NCBI GenBank assembly: GCA_905221605.1
Contig: CAJNDS010000680.1
Span: 809,704-873,703, forward strand
Reading direction: 5' to 3'
DNA: 64,000 nt
Source of the DNA: Symbiodinium natans
Taxonomy: Eukaryota > Sar > Dinophyceae > Suessiales > Symbiodiniaceae
Numbering within the stretch: the first letter of the stretch is position 1; the number at the start of each line of letters is the position of its first letter. A model generated the notes under the pieces. The model saw nothing but the letters and a program-made list of their open reading frames with translations. It was not told the DNA's origin and made no database searches. Made by a program: the position numbers and the translations under genes. Below, in pieces: positions 32,455 to 43,261 of this stretch.

Positions 32455-33641
32455 ATGTCATCAACCACATGGGCTGGCAATCGGTATGCTGCCCTGGTGT
32501 CCGAAGATGAAGGCGAGGAAGGCGCGAGCAAAGGCACTCGCCCGGCAAGATCCAAGAAAAGAAGGTTGAAACAGAAGAAGCCTCTGAAGCTTCCCAAGGC
32601 TTGGTGGGAACATGTGGGCAGAAGTTCTTGTTGCAGCTTGCCTGAGCTCTTTCCTTTTGGGCCAGCTCTGTAAAGGCGACGCCCGCTCAACCTGCGGAGC
32701 CTGCGGAGCCGGCGGAGCCGGCGGAAGCGGCCGCAAGCTTGCCAAAGCGCAAGAAGAGGTGAGGGACATGGAGGAGTGGGGGTGTTACAGAGGCGCTTCT
32801 CTGGTCTTTTGCACTGCAGGAAACGAGTCGCTGAAGCTGACCAGGTCGGAGCAGAGACCCTGGGGTTCGATCTAGGTTGCTTAGTTGTGCGTCCGAGGCT
32901 GACAGCCAGGGAGAGGGCGAAGCCGAAAACGAGTTAGATACCAAGGATGGCCAGGACTCTCAAGAAGGTTCCCCCTGGCATCTTAACCTTTCTCCGGCTT
33001 TCCTTCTGAAAGCGCCAGGTCTTCTGAAGACTGGGACGACGAAGACTCTTCAGGGCGGGGTGACTATCAAGGCCCATGCCCTTTAAAATGTGGGGGGGGA
33101 GAGCCCGCCGTCAGCCGTCAGCCAGGTCCTCCGAGAAGCGCCTGCGGGAGCGAGAATCGCAACCAAGGGCTGCGAAGTGAAGCTGATGTACGAGGCCGAG
33201 GCTTTTTATGCAATTCCATGACACAGGCCGGGCCCACATGCTTTGTGTCTGTACAGGGACGCTTGCCGGAGAAGAACGGCCGACGATTTGACGTCGGAGA
33301 GATTGATTTTTTACTTGGAGATGCCACAGCCTCAGTTGAGAGGGCACAGCCGCACAGATGACCATGGCCTACCTAAGGGCACAATGCTGCCTGGTTTTGC
33401 CATTGGCGTGGCCGGCATGGGCGTCGGAGAGCGGCGGCTCATTCGTGTCCCTTGGCGTCTTGGATATGGGAAGAAGGGCAAGAGGCCGAAGATCCCCCCG
33501 AAATCTGATCTGGACTTCGACGCGTCGCTCACGTTCTGCGGCATTGATTGGAAGCGGCGTGTCAGCCACAAGCCCCCGGAGATGTCGAACAAGCGCCGCG
33601 AGGCGGCGAAGAGGCGCGGCAAGAAGCCGAGGCCCGCGTGA
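32455..33641 (+). CDS. FKBP-type peptidyl-prolyl cis-trans isomerase, nuclear type
   Basis: Catalyses Xaa-Pro isomerisation. Exons: 32455-32598 (ATG; MSSTTWAGNRYAALVSEDE), 32676-32758, 32820-32844 (25 nt), 32898-33071 (probably split by a 51-nt intron, 32968-33018), 33126-33194, 33257-33322 and 33378-33641 (stop TGA). Phases agree throughout. The protein is about 257 or 274 residues. The N-terminal half has a basic patch (SKKRRLKQKK), an Ala-Glu-Pro repeat (PAEPAEPAEPAE), a second basic patch (PKRKKRKRVAEA) and an acidic stretch. The C-terminal FKBP domain reads GGVTIKVLRE, VKLMYEGRLP, RRFDV, MLPGFAIGVAGMGVGERRLI, GYGKKGKRPKIPPKSDLDF; a basic tail follows. The basic/acidic lead is like nuclear FKBPs (FKBP25/39/46 style), so a nucleolar or chromatin role is inferred. 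The pocket Trp (W59 of FKBP12) is Phe here. Donors are GC in four introns, GT in the others; all acceptors are AG|G. Confidence 0.9.
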
Positions 33642-35290
33642 GAAAAAAAGAAGTCGGCTCAAACTTGACGATTTTTTGTGGTGTTTTTTCTTCTCAAATA
33701 ATACTTGATCCTGCCAGAACCATGATGATTTTTTCAACTACCACTGTCACAAATCCATTCTGAACCAAGAGCATCTGTCCATCCTGGCAGAATGCCCAGC
33801 TACAAATTAATTAGGCCTGGGCAGAGGGGGATGGGAATGGGCATCTCGAGTGGCAATCCCAACCGTTATCAGCCTTATCAGCCTTATAAAATAACACTTG
33901 AGGAGTCTGGGGTCTGTAACCAACACTATGGACTGGCTCGGCTCAGATTGCAGAAGGGATTGGTGTCCCTAGTCACAGCTCGCCGTCTGTATGGCTGAGG
34001 CACTTTGAGTCCTCTTGAGAGTGCTTTGAATGTGCGTCGGAGTGGTGTAGTACACATCGGTGAAGCGCCGCGCACGAACAGGCTGGCACGATTGGAGGGT
34101 CGTCTCCCGCAGCACCCTCAGACTCGTCCACCCCTCCAACCTCTTCCCATGTGCGTGCTGAGGCAAACAGTGCGTGGAGGGATGACAGGCATGCTGGATG
34201 CTGGAAGTCTGGTGTTAATACTTGTCTTTGCCTGGCGCAGGAAAATGGCAACTTTGCTGCCTCCGCGAAAGCTACCAGCAGATTCTCGCACCACCCTTAG
34301 CAGACGATAGTTGCAGGCTCTCAAGCGAAACTTGCACGCAGTCCCGTAGTTTGGCACTGACGTGGCATTTGACGGTGGTACCTGGGTACACCGCTCAGGC
34401 TACGCGGAATTGATCAATTCGCGGCAGAAAACACTTGGCAGTCTGGACTTGGCTGCACAGGCGCGGCAGTTCGGTTGAGTTAGTGGAGCTGCAGAGGACC
34501 CCCATGCTCCATGGACCAGGGGGGCGCGACATGAAACTCCATTAAAACCGTGCAGCAATGCACAATGCCTGCGTTTGGGACGTTGACGATGCCTGTATAA
34601 CACCCCGCCGAGTGCCTCAACCACATCCGGCGAAACCTACCCTGCAAGTTACAAGTTTGACACGATCATCGCAGACAACTCCAGCTTGGACATTGCGGCA
34701 TGTTGAGATGATGACACATCACTGCCCAACCCAAACTCACAAGTGCCTCGCAGTGCACACGGTTCCACGATGAAATTCTGCGACAACCTGTGTCGTCGCC
34801 ATGGCGTCCTTCAGGCACAGCACGCTAGACTCGAACCAGCGTGTCGTGAAGCTGGGGAGAGTGGGGCCGCCTCTCTTTGCTGCGTGTCTGGTGGCCTGGC
34901 GCCTTCCGCAGAGGGGTCCCGCATGTGCCTCACAGGGCTTTTCTCGCATCTCCTCGCACTGCAGATCATCGACTCATTGGCTAAGCTCGCCTGCAAGGCC
35001 AGTGTGTTTAAGGTTCTCTGCGCCTAGTCTGCCTCGCCTGTGATTTGTGAGCCGAGCATGCAGAGAGCACAGCCCAACGCGGAGCAACGCAGACAGGCAA
35101 AATGAAAAGGCCCGTGGGAATAGCGCAACCGCTCGCAGGTCATGCATGACATGGTTGCTGCACCCACGATGACAGCTAACAGCCGTTGCGAAACCATTTT
35201 AAGATGTTTCAAGGCACATGGACCGCTCGTGCAGCTTCAACCAAAACAATCCACGATCTCAACCTCCATTGCGGCCGCGTTCCGCGACTG
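33642..35290. other. No gene recognised
   Basis: Follows the FKBP stop codon. Frames of 60-100 codons on both strands, none with a recognised domain. An AAATAATA segment at 33695 could be part of the 3' untranslated region; dinoflagellates lack a dependable poly-A signal. Confidence 0.4.
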
Positions 35291-35297
35291 CAGGACG

Positions 35298-35641
35298 AGT
35301 ACGCCCGAGTACGCCCGAGTACGCCCGAGTACGCCCGAGTACGCCCGAGTACAACGAGTGCGCCCGAGTACGCCCGAGTACGCCCGATACCCGGTCATAC
35401 CCGGGCATACCCGGGCATACCCGGTCATACCCGGGCATACCCGGTCATACCCGGTCATACCCGGTCATACCCGGTCATACCCGGGCATACCCGGTCATAC
35501 CCGGGCATACCCGGTCATACCCGGTCATACCCGGGCATACCCGGTCATACCCGGGCATACCCGGGCATACCCGGTCATACCCGGGCATACCCGGTCATAC
35601 CCCGGTCATACCCGGTCATACCCGGGCATACCCGGTCATAC
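35298..35641. repeat. 10-bp minisatellite, two linked variants
   Basis: About nine units of CCGAGTACGC (35298-35390, one ACAACGAGTG interruption) pass into about 25 units of CCCGG[GT]CATA (35391-35641). The G/T choice alternates irregularly. Both arrays share a 10-bp period, so frames repeat every 10 codons and stay open in all three plus frames. This gives the pseudo-protein repeats ARVRPSTPEY and PGHTRAYPVI. No function is implied. Confidence 0.95.
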
Positions 35642-35744
35642 CGTCCCATGGTTTTCCGCAGTCGCGGTTTCCCGTCACAGTGTCAACCTCTGAGACGCCG
35701 CCGCCAAATAGCCCGGGTGATGCGGTTGTTCAAGCATGGAGGGC

Positions 35745-35905
35745 GGATGCGGCATCGCCTCCACTTGGAGGGCTCATGGTACTTATTAACCAAATATATA
35801 ACTGTACTTGTAACCCACTTATAAGCCCCTCAAGTACAGTTATAATTGGTTGATAAGTACCATGAACTTCCAAGCAATGAGGGCAAGACTCATGTGTAGA
35901 GCCCC
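35745..35905. repeat. Long hairpin (MITE-like)
   Basis: Left arm from about 35771 (CTTGGAGGGCTCATGGTACT, continuing TATTAACCAA and TATAACTGTACTTG to about 35812) pairs with the right arm at about 35836-35878 (CAAGTACAGTTATAATTGG, then TTGATAAGTACCATGAACTT). A loop of about 22 bases separates them. The core arms are 30-35 bp with few mismatches, and weaker pairing extends outward. No gene inside. A miniature inverted-repeat element is the likeliest explanation. Confidence 0.75.
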
Positions 35906-35909
35906 CCAC

Positions 35910-38250
35910 CATCCACCCATGAGGGTGCCCGTATCGGAAATATGAGAGCTCCTCGGCCACTTGCCTCGCCTCCCGGATCTGCGATGTGCCTACGAGCCGC
36001 GGGCTACGCAGTGGCCCTCCCCCATGCAAGCTCGTGACGGTGCTGTGCGGAACACTTTGCAGGGAATCGCGAATATCGCGAAACCTAGCAGATTCTCCCA
36101 GCGTCTTTTGGTGGCTTGGCCTGACCTCCGAAGTTGGGACTGCGCCAGCTACGCAGCTAAGTACCAAAAGCACTCCGAGTCCTCGGCTCTGCTTCCGAGG
36201 CGTGCGGCCAACAGCTGGCAGGGGAGGGTCAGCAGGAGTGCCCTTCTTGGCGTGAAATCACTGATGGAGCTCACGCACCCGCAGTGACAAACGGGCGACG
36301 AATCGCATGGCCTGCAGCACAGCGCGTCGCAGCCTACGCTTCCGCGCTCGCGATGCCTTGCGCCGCCATTGCGGCTGCCATTTCGCACTGTGCCAGGAGC
36401 TTCGCGGTCCATCTCCCGGCAGGTCGTTGACCATTCCTTGGCCGGGCTGGCGGCGCGCCGCGGGCGAAAATTCTCGAGCGGACGCGTGTGCGGCTGTGCA
36501 GCCTCCATCTGGTGGTTTACGGAGCGACACCGCTGCGCGGGGTGCTGTGCTGCGATGCGACCCTCGCGTCTCTGCGGACCCGAAAGGGTGAAGCCCTGCG
36601 AAACACATGCGCCTCGCGGAGTCACGCTCGAGCATGCTTGCCACGAAGCCGTGAAGCCATTTTGTGATTTTGGAGGCTCCGCCTGGTTTCCGGTCAACCC
36701 AGGCAAGGAGAAGTTTTTTTGTCAGCATGCCCATATCACCCAGCTACATGAGCTACAAACCCAACACGAGTCGAGGCCGATTTGCTAGAATCCTGATTCT
36801 TCGATGGAAACGCTCTCTTCTCGCGGAACGGCAAATGCGTCAGCGCACGCATTCGTTTCGACGAAGCCCCGCCCCTTGCCAGCCTCTTCCCTGCCGCCGG
36901 TGAGCTGCAGCCTTGAGTGTGGAGGACGCTGACCCTGTGAACAAACCGCACAGGGAACCGCGGGCTCACAGAAAGAAGGGCGTTAGGCCAAGCAAGCACC
37001 TCAACACCAACAAACTTTGAGAGCACACGATTGCAGGAGGTGCACGTCAGCACGTCGCTGGAGCGGGCCAGGACGCGCACGTCACCCTGCTGAGGGTGGA
37101 CCATATGGGAGAGTCGGAGCAGCTTGGGGAGTCGCCGCATGGACCCTGTGGCGCGCGAGCTGTGCTCTCCCCAGAGGCACCGAGGTCCTCCCAGAGCCCT
37201 TCCAGGTGCGCCTCTTCCACTGGTGCCATGCCGGTGCTGTGCATGCGGCATCCATTGGCATCCATTGGCACCCTCCGAACCAGCCAAATGCTCTTTGAAT
37301 TGTAGTACAACTTGAATATTGGGGAGCCCCGTCCGTGTCCATGAACCCGCGGCGGTTCAATCGACATCCCACCTGCTTCCGATAGGACTTGGAGCTAACA
37401 CCTTTTTTCTGCATCATCTGTTTCTGCCATGTCGCAGGCGCCATTGCCTGCCCACCGCCCTTCCCCGAAGATTCCGCAGCGCCACTGGCTCCGTCCGTCC
37501 CGCGGAATCAGGAGCTGTGCGACTCCGGCAGGCCAGAAGCACCGCCGAAGGTTTCGGCGGGTGCGGCGTTGTCTGCCCTCTCTTGGCGCGGCCGAACTCC
37601 CCGCCGCGAGCGAGTCCTCGCACTCCCGGCGGGTCTTGTCGGCCCCTCTCCCGAAGACGAGGTGCGCGGTTGGAAACCCTACAGCATCCGACGCGGGCGA
37701 CACGACACAATCGCTGAACTTCGCGACCCCGAGCGTTACGCCCCATTGCCCGGTTTGCAACAGCAACGACGCAGTGAGGTCAAGCGCTACTCCCAACGGG
37801 GTCGCCCACACGACGTCCCTCCGCAAAGCCGCCCAGCCAGGCGAAGACGTCTCCTCATTGCGATCCGCGTTATCTCGGGGAGAGCGTGGTGTGGGGTCAT
37901 TGGGGATGGCTGTGAGCCATGCGCCGACAGCCTGCTAACGAGTGCACTGAGCGGCGGTGGCGGGAGGAGCGGGTTCCGAGTACAAAACATTACAAGACGC
38001 ATAATACTTCCATGCATGCACCCACCCGCCAGGCTATGCTACGCTCAGTGGCGTCGGGCTCGGGTCCTGGCAGTCGCGCACGCAAGCGTGCTGCCTCGTG
38101 GACAGCAAGCGAGTTGGCAAACGCAGCCCGCAAGCCGCAGGGGTGGCGCGGAGGAGCAGCCACGCGCCCTGCAACGCGCTGCCCAACTGTATTTTGAATT
38201 GGCTATTTTCTTGATTCGTAATCTTGTACAAACCACGAAACAGTCTACGT
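35910..38250. other. GC-rich region without recognised genes
   Basis: Long frames on both strands (for example 36149-36734 minus and 37389-38252 plus) overlap each other in a GC-rich stretch, which keeps frames open by composition. No domain, Zn-finger or splice-consistent exon set could be defended. Parts may be diverged 5' sequence of the retrotransposons that follow. Confidence 0.4.
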
Positions 38251-38317
38251 AAATGTGTATGTTACCCTGTACATATTAAGTTTCGGTAGTGTTCGTAACA
38301 TATGCACCATTGTGTGT

Positions 38318-38456
38318 CCGCATGCATGCATGCATGTATGCATGCATGCATGTATGCATGCATGCATGTATGCATGCATGCATGTGTGCATGTGTGCATG
38401 CATGTATGCATGCATGCATGTATGCCTGCGTATGCATGTATGCATGCATGTATGTA

Positions 38457-38502
<46 letters not shown>

Positions 38503-38517
38503 TCTGCACACACACAT
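38318..38517. repeat. GCAT/GTAT then GT microsatellite
   Basis: About 140 bp of GCATGCAT and GTATGCAT tetranucleotides, then about 34 bp of alternating GT and a short CA tail. Cys-Met-His frames through it are artefacts. Confidence 0.95.
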
Positions 38518-38949
38518 ACATATGTACCTGTGAATCAATATGCCTTGCATCCCATCAAGGGGGTTTGTAAAAATGACTTTGAACTTTTTTCGACTTTGGG
38601 TTTCTGATGGGGGGGGGGAGGGGTTGAAAAGTTCTGCATCTAGAGGTTGTGCTCGTGGAGCCTGGGGTCTAGAAGGTTATGAGGCTATGGGTTTAGGGGT
38701 TTGGAGATGCGTTGTTGATGATGGTGATGATGTAGGGTTGGCAACTGTATTCATTGCATCGGTAGAGAAATAGGTGCATGTACGTGCATGTACACATTTT
38801 TTCCTCCCGTGTTTGCGCGTCTGCCAAAGTTGAGCTCACCGTCAACGAGGGCCTTTATTTTAGCCTCAGCGGCAGCATGCTGGACCCCGCGGTGTCCGCT
38901 AGCCCGGTCATGTGGTGGTTTTGTGTCGCCGCCCTCGTCGCTGCCGGCC

Positions 38950-39450
38950 AAGCTGGCCAAACTCGCCCTGCTGCCGGCAGCGCCATGGCTCGCTGCACCG
39001 CGACGGACAGGCGCGTGCACCACCTGCGAGCCCACCGCTGCGGCCGTGGCGCAATGCCGGCGAGGCCCGCGGCCCACGTAGCCGCACGAGGTCGCACACC
39101 AGGTTTACATCGTCCGCGCTCCAGCGGGCCCCCACTTCGGCGCCGAGAGCCACGAGGCGTTGCGGACCGGCGTGTTGCCACTCTGGGTACGTAGCCTGTT
39201 TGCGGCGCTCGGTTGCAGCCAGCAATCCCTGTGTAGGGTGGGGTACCAGCGTCGCGTCACCACACAGCCCGAGTGGTAAAGGACCATGTCAAGGCGACGA
39301 CGACCACTCCCAGGGGCTGTGGGACGACGTGTCCTTCTGGCCCCACCGCTTCACGAATGACGCCGCCGACCCACACATGCTCCGCGAGCCCCGCCCGGCG
39401 TGCGATCAACCCGCACGCGACGGCGTGGTCTCCGAGTGCACCACGCGTGA
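38950..39450 (-). mobile_element. Decayed non-LTR retrotransposon, C-terminal endonuclease part
   Basis: Read on the minus strand from 39450 down: GALGDHAVAC (zinc-knuckle half), then VWVGGVIREAVGPEGHVVPQ, then after frameshifts ERRKQATYPEWQHAGPQRLV, ALGAEVGARWSADDVNLVCD, and RWARRWCTRLSVAVQRAM near 39000. This is the order seen at the C-terminus of retrotransposon proteins with a restriction-enzyme-like endonuclease. Pieces sit in at least three frames, so it is dead. No reverse-transcriptase core was found upstream on this strand; the copy looks 5'-truncated, as is usual for LINEs. Confidence 0.75.
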
Positions 39451-39699
39451 GGAGCGCGTGAGGCCACAGCATGCCACAGCCAGCAAGCGTGGGCGCAATG
39501 CGATCTGCATCGCGGGAGGGAATGGCTGTCGTCTGAGGTATGGCCGGACCGGAGGCTGGTTCCATGGTCGGCAGCAACACATCGCATTCGCGAAGGTAGC
39601 AGTTGCGGGTTCGTGTTCGCGTGATAGCGGATTCGGGGAGCAGGGGCGCGGGTTCGTGGTGCAAGGTGCGGGTTCCCTCAAAACTGCACCCTGCACCTG

Positions 39700-39732
39700 C
39701 ACGATTTAGCGACGCAGCGTCGCTAAATCGTG
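39700..39732. repeat. Perfect 33-bp palindrome
   Basis: Arms of 16 bp, CACGATTTAGCGACGC and GCGTCGCTAAATCGTG, flank a single A. A further partial copy of the arm (TTTCGCTAAATCG) follows at about 39738. No coding role seen. It could be a hairpin, a protein-binding dyad or the core of a small mobile element. Confidence 0.9.
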
Positions 39733-39839
39733 GAAATGTTTCGCTAAATCGGGTGCAGGCGGATCGGGAGAGCGCGGGGTCGGAGTGCAGGGAAAAAATG
39801 TGGGGTGCAGGGTGCGGAACGCGGGTGTGAGGAGCGCTG

Positions 39840-40000
39840 CACTGCACCCGTGCACCCCATGACCCGCACTGTTGCACCCCAACACAGCCCAACACCGCAC
39901 TGCAACCACCTTCACCATTGCCCCAGCACCCGCACCACTTCACCCCACCACCTGCACCATTGCACCCCACAGCCGACACCACTGCACCGCACCCTGTTCT
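39840..40000. repeat. Degenerate GCACCCC-rich short repeat
   Basis: Irregular 10-16 bp units of the type CACCATTGCACCCCA, repeated about ten times with drift, between the two retrotransposon fragments. Strong strand asymmetry (C-rich plus strand). Confidence 0.7.
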
Positions 40001-40219
40001 ACGCTTGGCATCCACGCAACAGAGCATTGCTCTTAAAGTTCTGTAAATTGTTAAATTAAAGACATTGAAGGACTAAAGATAATGCGACGCGGCGAACGGC
40101 GGAAACCCACATGGCCGCGGGCGCCGAGGCAGCATGCGCCGCCGCGCACGCCCAGGAGGATGATGCCGAGGCAGTCCCAGAGCCTGTGCCGGTGCTTTGC
40201 CACTCGCGCCCACAAGCCA

Positions 40220-42440
40220 GGAGACACTCGCTGCCTTGCGTGATCCACTCCGGCGGCCACCTGAACCTCAAATTCCCGTTGGCCCAGAGCTGTGTCGCAA
40301 CAGCATGAGGCCCGTTGAGCTATGCCGGGATCGGCTCATCACCAATGCCCGCAAAGCACGGAAGGGAGCCGCTGCGGGACCCGGGATGCACAGGGGAGCA
40401 CCTGCGGGTGCTGCTGGACGACGAAGACTGCGCGCAGCTGTTAACCCATGCCCACAAACTCGTTTCCGGACAAGTGCCGGCAGCGATCATACCCGCCCTG
40501 CGCCAAACCCGGGCGGCGTGCGAGCTCTGGTGATGGGCGACGCCTTCCGGCGGGTGGTTGCGCGCACACTCGCACAACAGTACGGAGACAAGTTCCAGCG
40601 AGCGTGCGCCCCTTTCCAATATGCGCTCAGCAATGCTCAGCACAAAGGCTGGGGCGGAAACATTACAGCGGTTGGTGCGGGCGGCCACCGAGCGTGACCC
40701 ACGAACCACCGTACTGAGCGTCGATGGCGTCGGGGCGTACGACCACATCTCGTGCCACCCAGAGCATACGGCGAACCAGTTCCACATCGTCCGCGAGGCC
40801 CTTCTCAGGCATGCGAACATTCGCGTGCACCTCGGCAAGACCCGCGCTTGGAACAGCGCGGGCGAGGAACCGCCGGTGCTGCTTGCAGCCTGATTGGGGG
40901 CCGTGCGTTCATCGCGGACAAGCTGGCGCAAAAATTGCTTGAGCACGACCGCCTGCTTCCGCGAATCCCGCACGTCCCCCACTGCAGAGTGCGTGGCTGC
41001 TGCTCCTCTACTGCGCCGCGCCCCGTTGCGTTTACTTGCTGCGGACCCTCGCCCCAACTGACACGGCGGACTTTGCAGCCCAGCATGACGCCGCAGTCCG
41101 CAGCTGCCTAGCAACTCTGCTGGCGAGGGGCGGGGACACGGGGACGATGCCGGAACTGAGCCTTGACTAGGAAGGAGGCCTGGGGCTCGGGTCCGCTGAA
41201 AGGCAACGTTACGCTGCGTATTGGGCATCTTGGGCGGACACGTTGCAGGTGCTGCGTGACCGACAGCCGGGCGTGATTGCAGAATTTGTCCGCCCACTTC
41301 TCGATGTAGAGGCGGCTGGCACGCCCCCACGCACTCGCGCCGCCGCTCAGGCCGCAGAGTACTTGCGAGCGCAGGGCTTCCGAGCACCCTCATGGGCAAC
41401 GCTGCTCGAAAGTGACTCCGAAGCACCTCCTTGCAGGTGCGAACCTGGTCGGACGGTCGGGCTAGCAGCACGCGGCAACGACGACCACTGACAAGCGCGT
41501 GCTCGAGATGCTATTTTCAGATCTTGACCCTGCGTCTCGAGCACTGCTGCTGTCGCAGAGTGGCGACGCTGCGAGCTGCGCTTTCACAGCCTTCCCAACG
41601 AGCGGGGACACGGACGTGCCCGATGCCGAGTACCGCATCCTACTGCTTCGCCGGCTGAGGCTACCGCTGCCGCTTACGCCCGCGCGATGCCGTTGCGGAG
41701 GCAACCTCGACGCGCTCGGGGACCACCGGCGGTCCGCGTGCGCGCAGGTCGGGGTGTTAGCCCATCGTGCTGGCCCCGTCGAACCTGCAGCAGCACGCAT
41801 TTGCCGCGAGGCAGGAGCGCGGGTTGCCACGAATGTTTCCTTTGCGCGATCTCAACCTTGATCTTCCGGCCGCGGATGGGCGCAGAATCGAGGTCGTCGC
41901 CAACAACCTCCCGATCTGGCAAGGTGCTAAGATCGCGGTTGATACCACGATCGTAAGCCCTTTGAGGCGTGACGGTGAGCCCCGCCCGCAGGCGGATCGG
42001 GAACCGGGACTCGCCCTCCGTCAGGCCGTTGACCGCAAACCGCGAGCGTACCCAGAACTACTGTGCGCCCGCCGCTGCAAGCTGGTCGCCTTCGGGGTTG
42101 AACTGGGCGGGCGCTTCAGCCTGAGCACCCTCACCTTCCTGCGCTTGTTCGCGCGCCAACGCGCGCCATGCTGCGCGGCAGCGGCCCGCCAAGCGATGGT
42201 GCACCGGTGGACCACCCTGGCAGCGCTCGCGGCGCTCCGCGCCCACGCGTGCACGCTGCTACAGCTTCCAGTGGGTGAACCGGTTGATCCGCTCGACGGG
42301 CAGGAGCTCGCTCGAGGGAAGCTCCTTGCGGGCGCCCTAGGCTGGGGCGGGGACCGCTGCCGCCCTAGACCCAATGCTCGTAGTAGCAGCGGCAGCGGCG
42401 GCGGCAGCAGCAGCAGCAGCAGCCGCAGCAGCAGGAAGAG
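40220..42440 (+). mobile_element. Decayed non-LTR retrotransposon with RT and restriction-like endonuclease
   Basis: Fragments of one polyprotein appear in order but in shifting frames: TLAALRDPLRRPPEP (about 40224), CTGEHLRVLLDDEDCAQLL (about 40390), VRALVMGDAFRRVVARTLAQ (about 40520), the RT motif LSVDGVGAYDHIS (about 40715), HLGKTRAWNSAGEEP (about 40830), LQSAWLLLLYCAAPR (about 40983), a long stretch with an in-frame TAG at 41168, then the knuckle CRCGGNLDALGDHRRSAC (about 41683-41735), RRIEVVANNLPIWQGAKIAV and VDTTIVSP (about 41880-41960), and RARRC-like ARRCKLVAFGVELGGRF. The RT segment carrying the catalytic [YF]xDD is deleted after YDHIS. A (GCA)n stretch (42385-42430) lies at the 3' end. 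Non-functional. Confidence 0.85.
42385..42435. repeat. (GCA/GCG)n microsatellite at retrotransposon 3' end
   Basis: About 15 GCA or GCG triplets with minor interruptions directly after the last recognisable endonuclease-domain codons. It may be the simple-repeat tail of the element. Confidence 0.85.
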
Positions 42441-42509
42441 AGCAGACTCCCCGCGCGTGAGGAAAAAAGTAATATGTATACATTATATGTATACACAGTG
42501 GTAGGTATT

Positions 42510-43260
42510 CATACGTATAGGAATGAACAATAATGAACATGTGTTTGTTCTCATCCTATGCGTCGATGTGGTGCATGTGTGAATAGGCGCATGGAGCACC
42601 AACACGTGGGCAATGGTTGCATATAGCTGGCAAACATGCATCGATACTAAAAAATCACGGTGACATTTTATCAAAATTGCAAAGGCGTAAATATCCACCT
42701 CCCAGTGCAAAAAAACACGTTGCTTGATGTAAAGGCAATTATTTGGCAGCCCCACGAGGATCTAGGTACAAAAATAGGGGGCCCAAGCCGCAGTGGCCGC
42801 AGATGTAGCAATCATACTTGATTTTTTGTGTAAATCCGTACATTTAAATTTTGATCCAGCCTTCAGTTTTGAACATGTGGCTTCAAGGCTGACGGGCCTC
42901 GTAGGGCTCCAGCCTTCCCGCCTTCCAGCCTGCCACGCCTTCAAGCCCTCAAGCCTTCAAGCCTTCCAACCCTCCAGCCCTCCAGTTCTGACCTTCCAGC
43001 CACCGTTACTTTCGCATTTTGGGTGTGGGTTAGGTGTCTTATTGCGAACAAGAAAGGAAGAGGAACATGGAAGAATAGCGACTCCAATGAACGTTTAGCC
43101 CTGCCAATTTCCGATATTTAACTCGAGGCGGGCCCCTACGATGATTCACGCAGGTAGCGTGACATAAAATCCGCTAACCAGAGAAGGTTTTCATGTGAAA
43201 ACATCGACACCGAATGCCAAGTGGACATGTTTCATTCGAAGTGCAAAGCATTGACCGCCA
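42510..43260. other. Upstream region or intron of MOB1
   Basis: Contains a short repeat of CTTCAAGCC and CTTCCAGCC (about 42905-42995). The roughly 35-40 N-terminal residues expected for MOB1 were not found here. They may lie further upstream across the retrotransposon, or be too diverged to see. Confidence 0.5.
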
Positions 43261-43261
43261 G

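Noticed and set aside
33704-33718. Resemblance to the 5' end of small-subunit rRNA (TTGATCCTGCCAG)
   Set aside because: Only about 13 bases match, and nothing downstream resembles rRNA.
37389-38252. 287-codon plus-strand frame
   Set aside because: GC-rich sequence with several overlapping open frames on both strands; Arg/Ala/Pro-heavy and without a domain.
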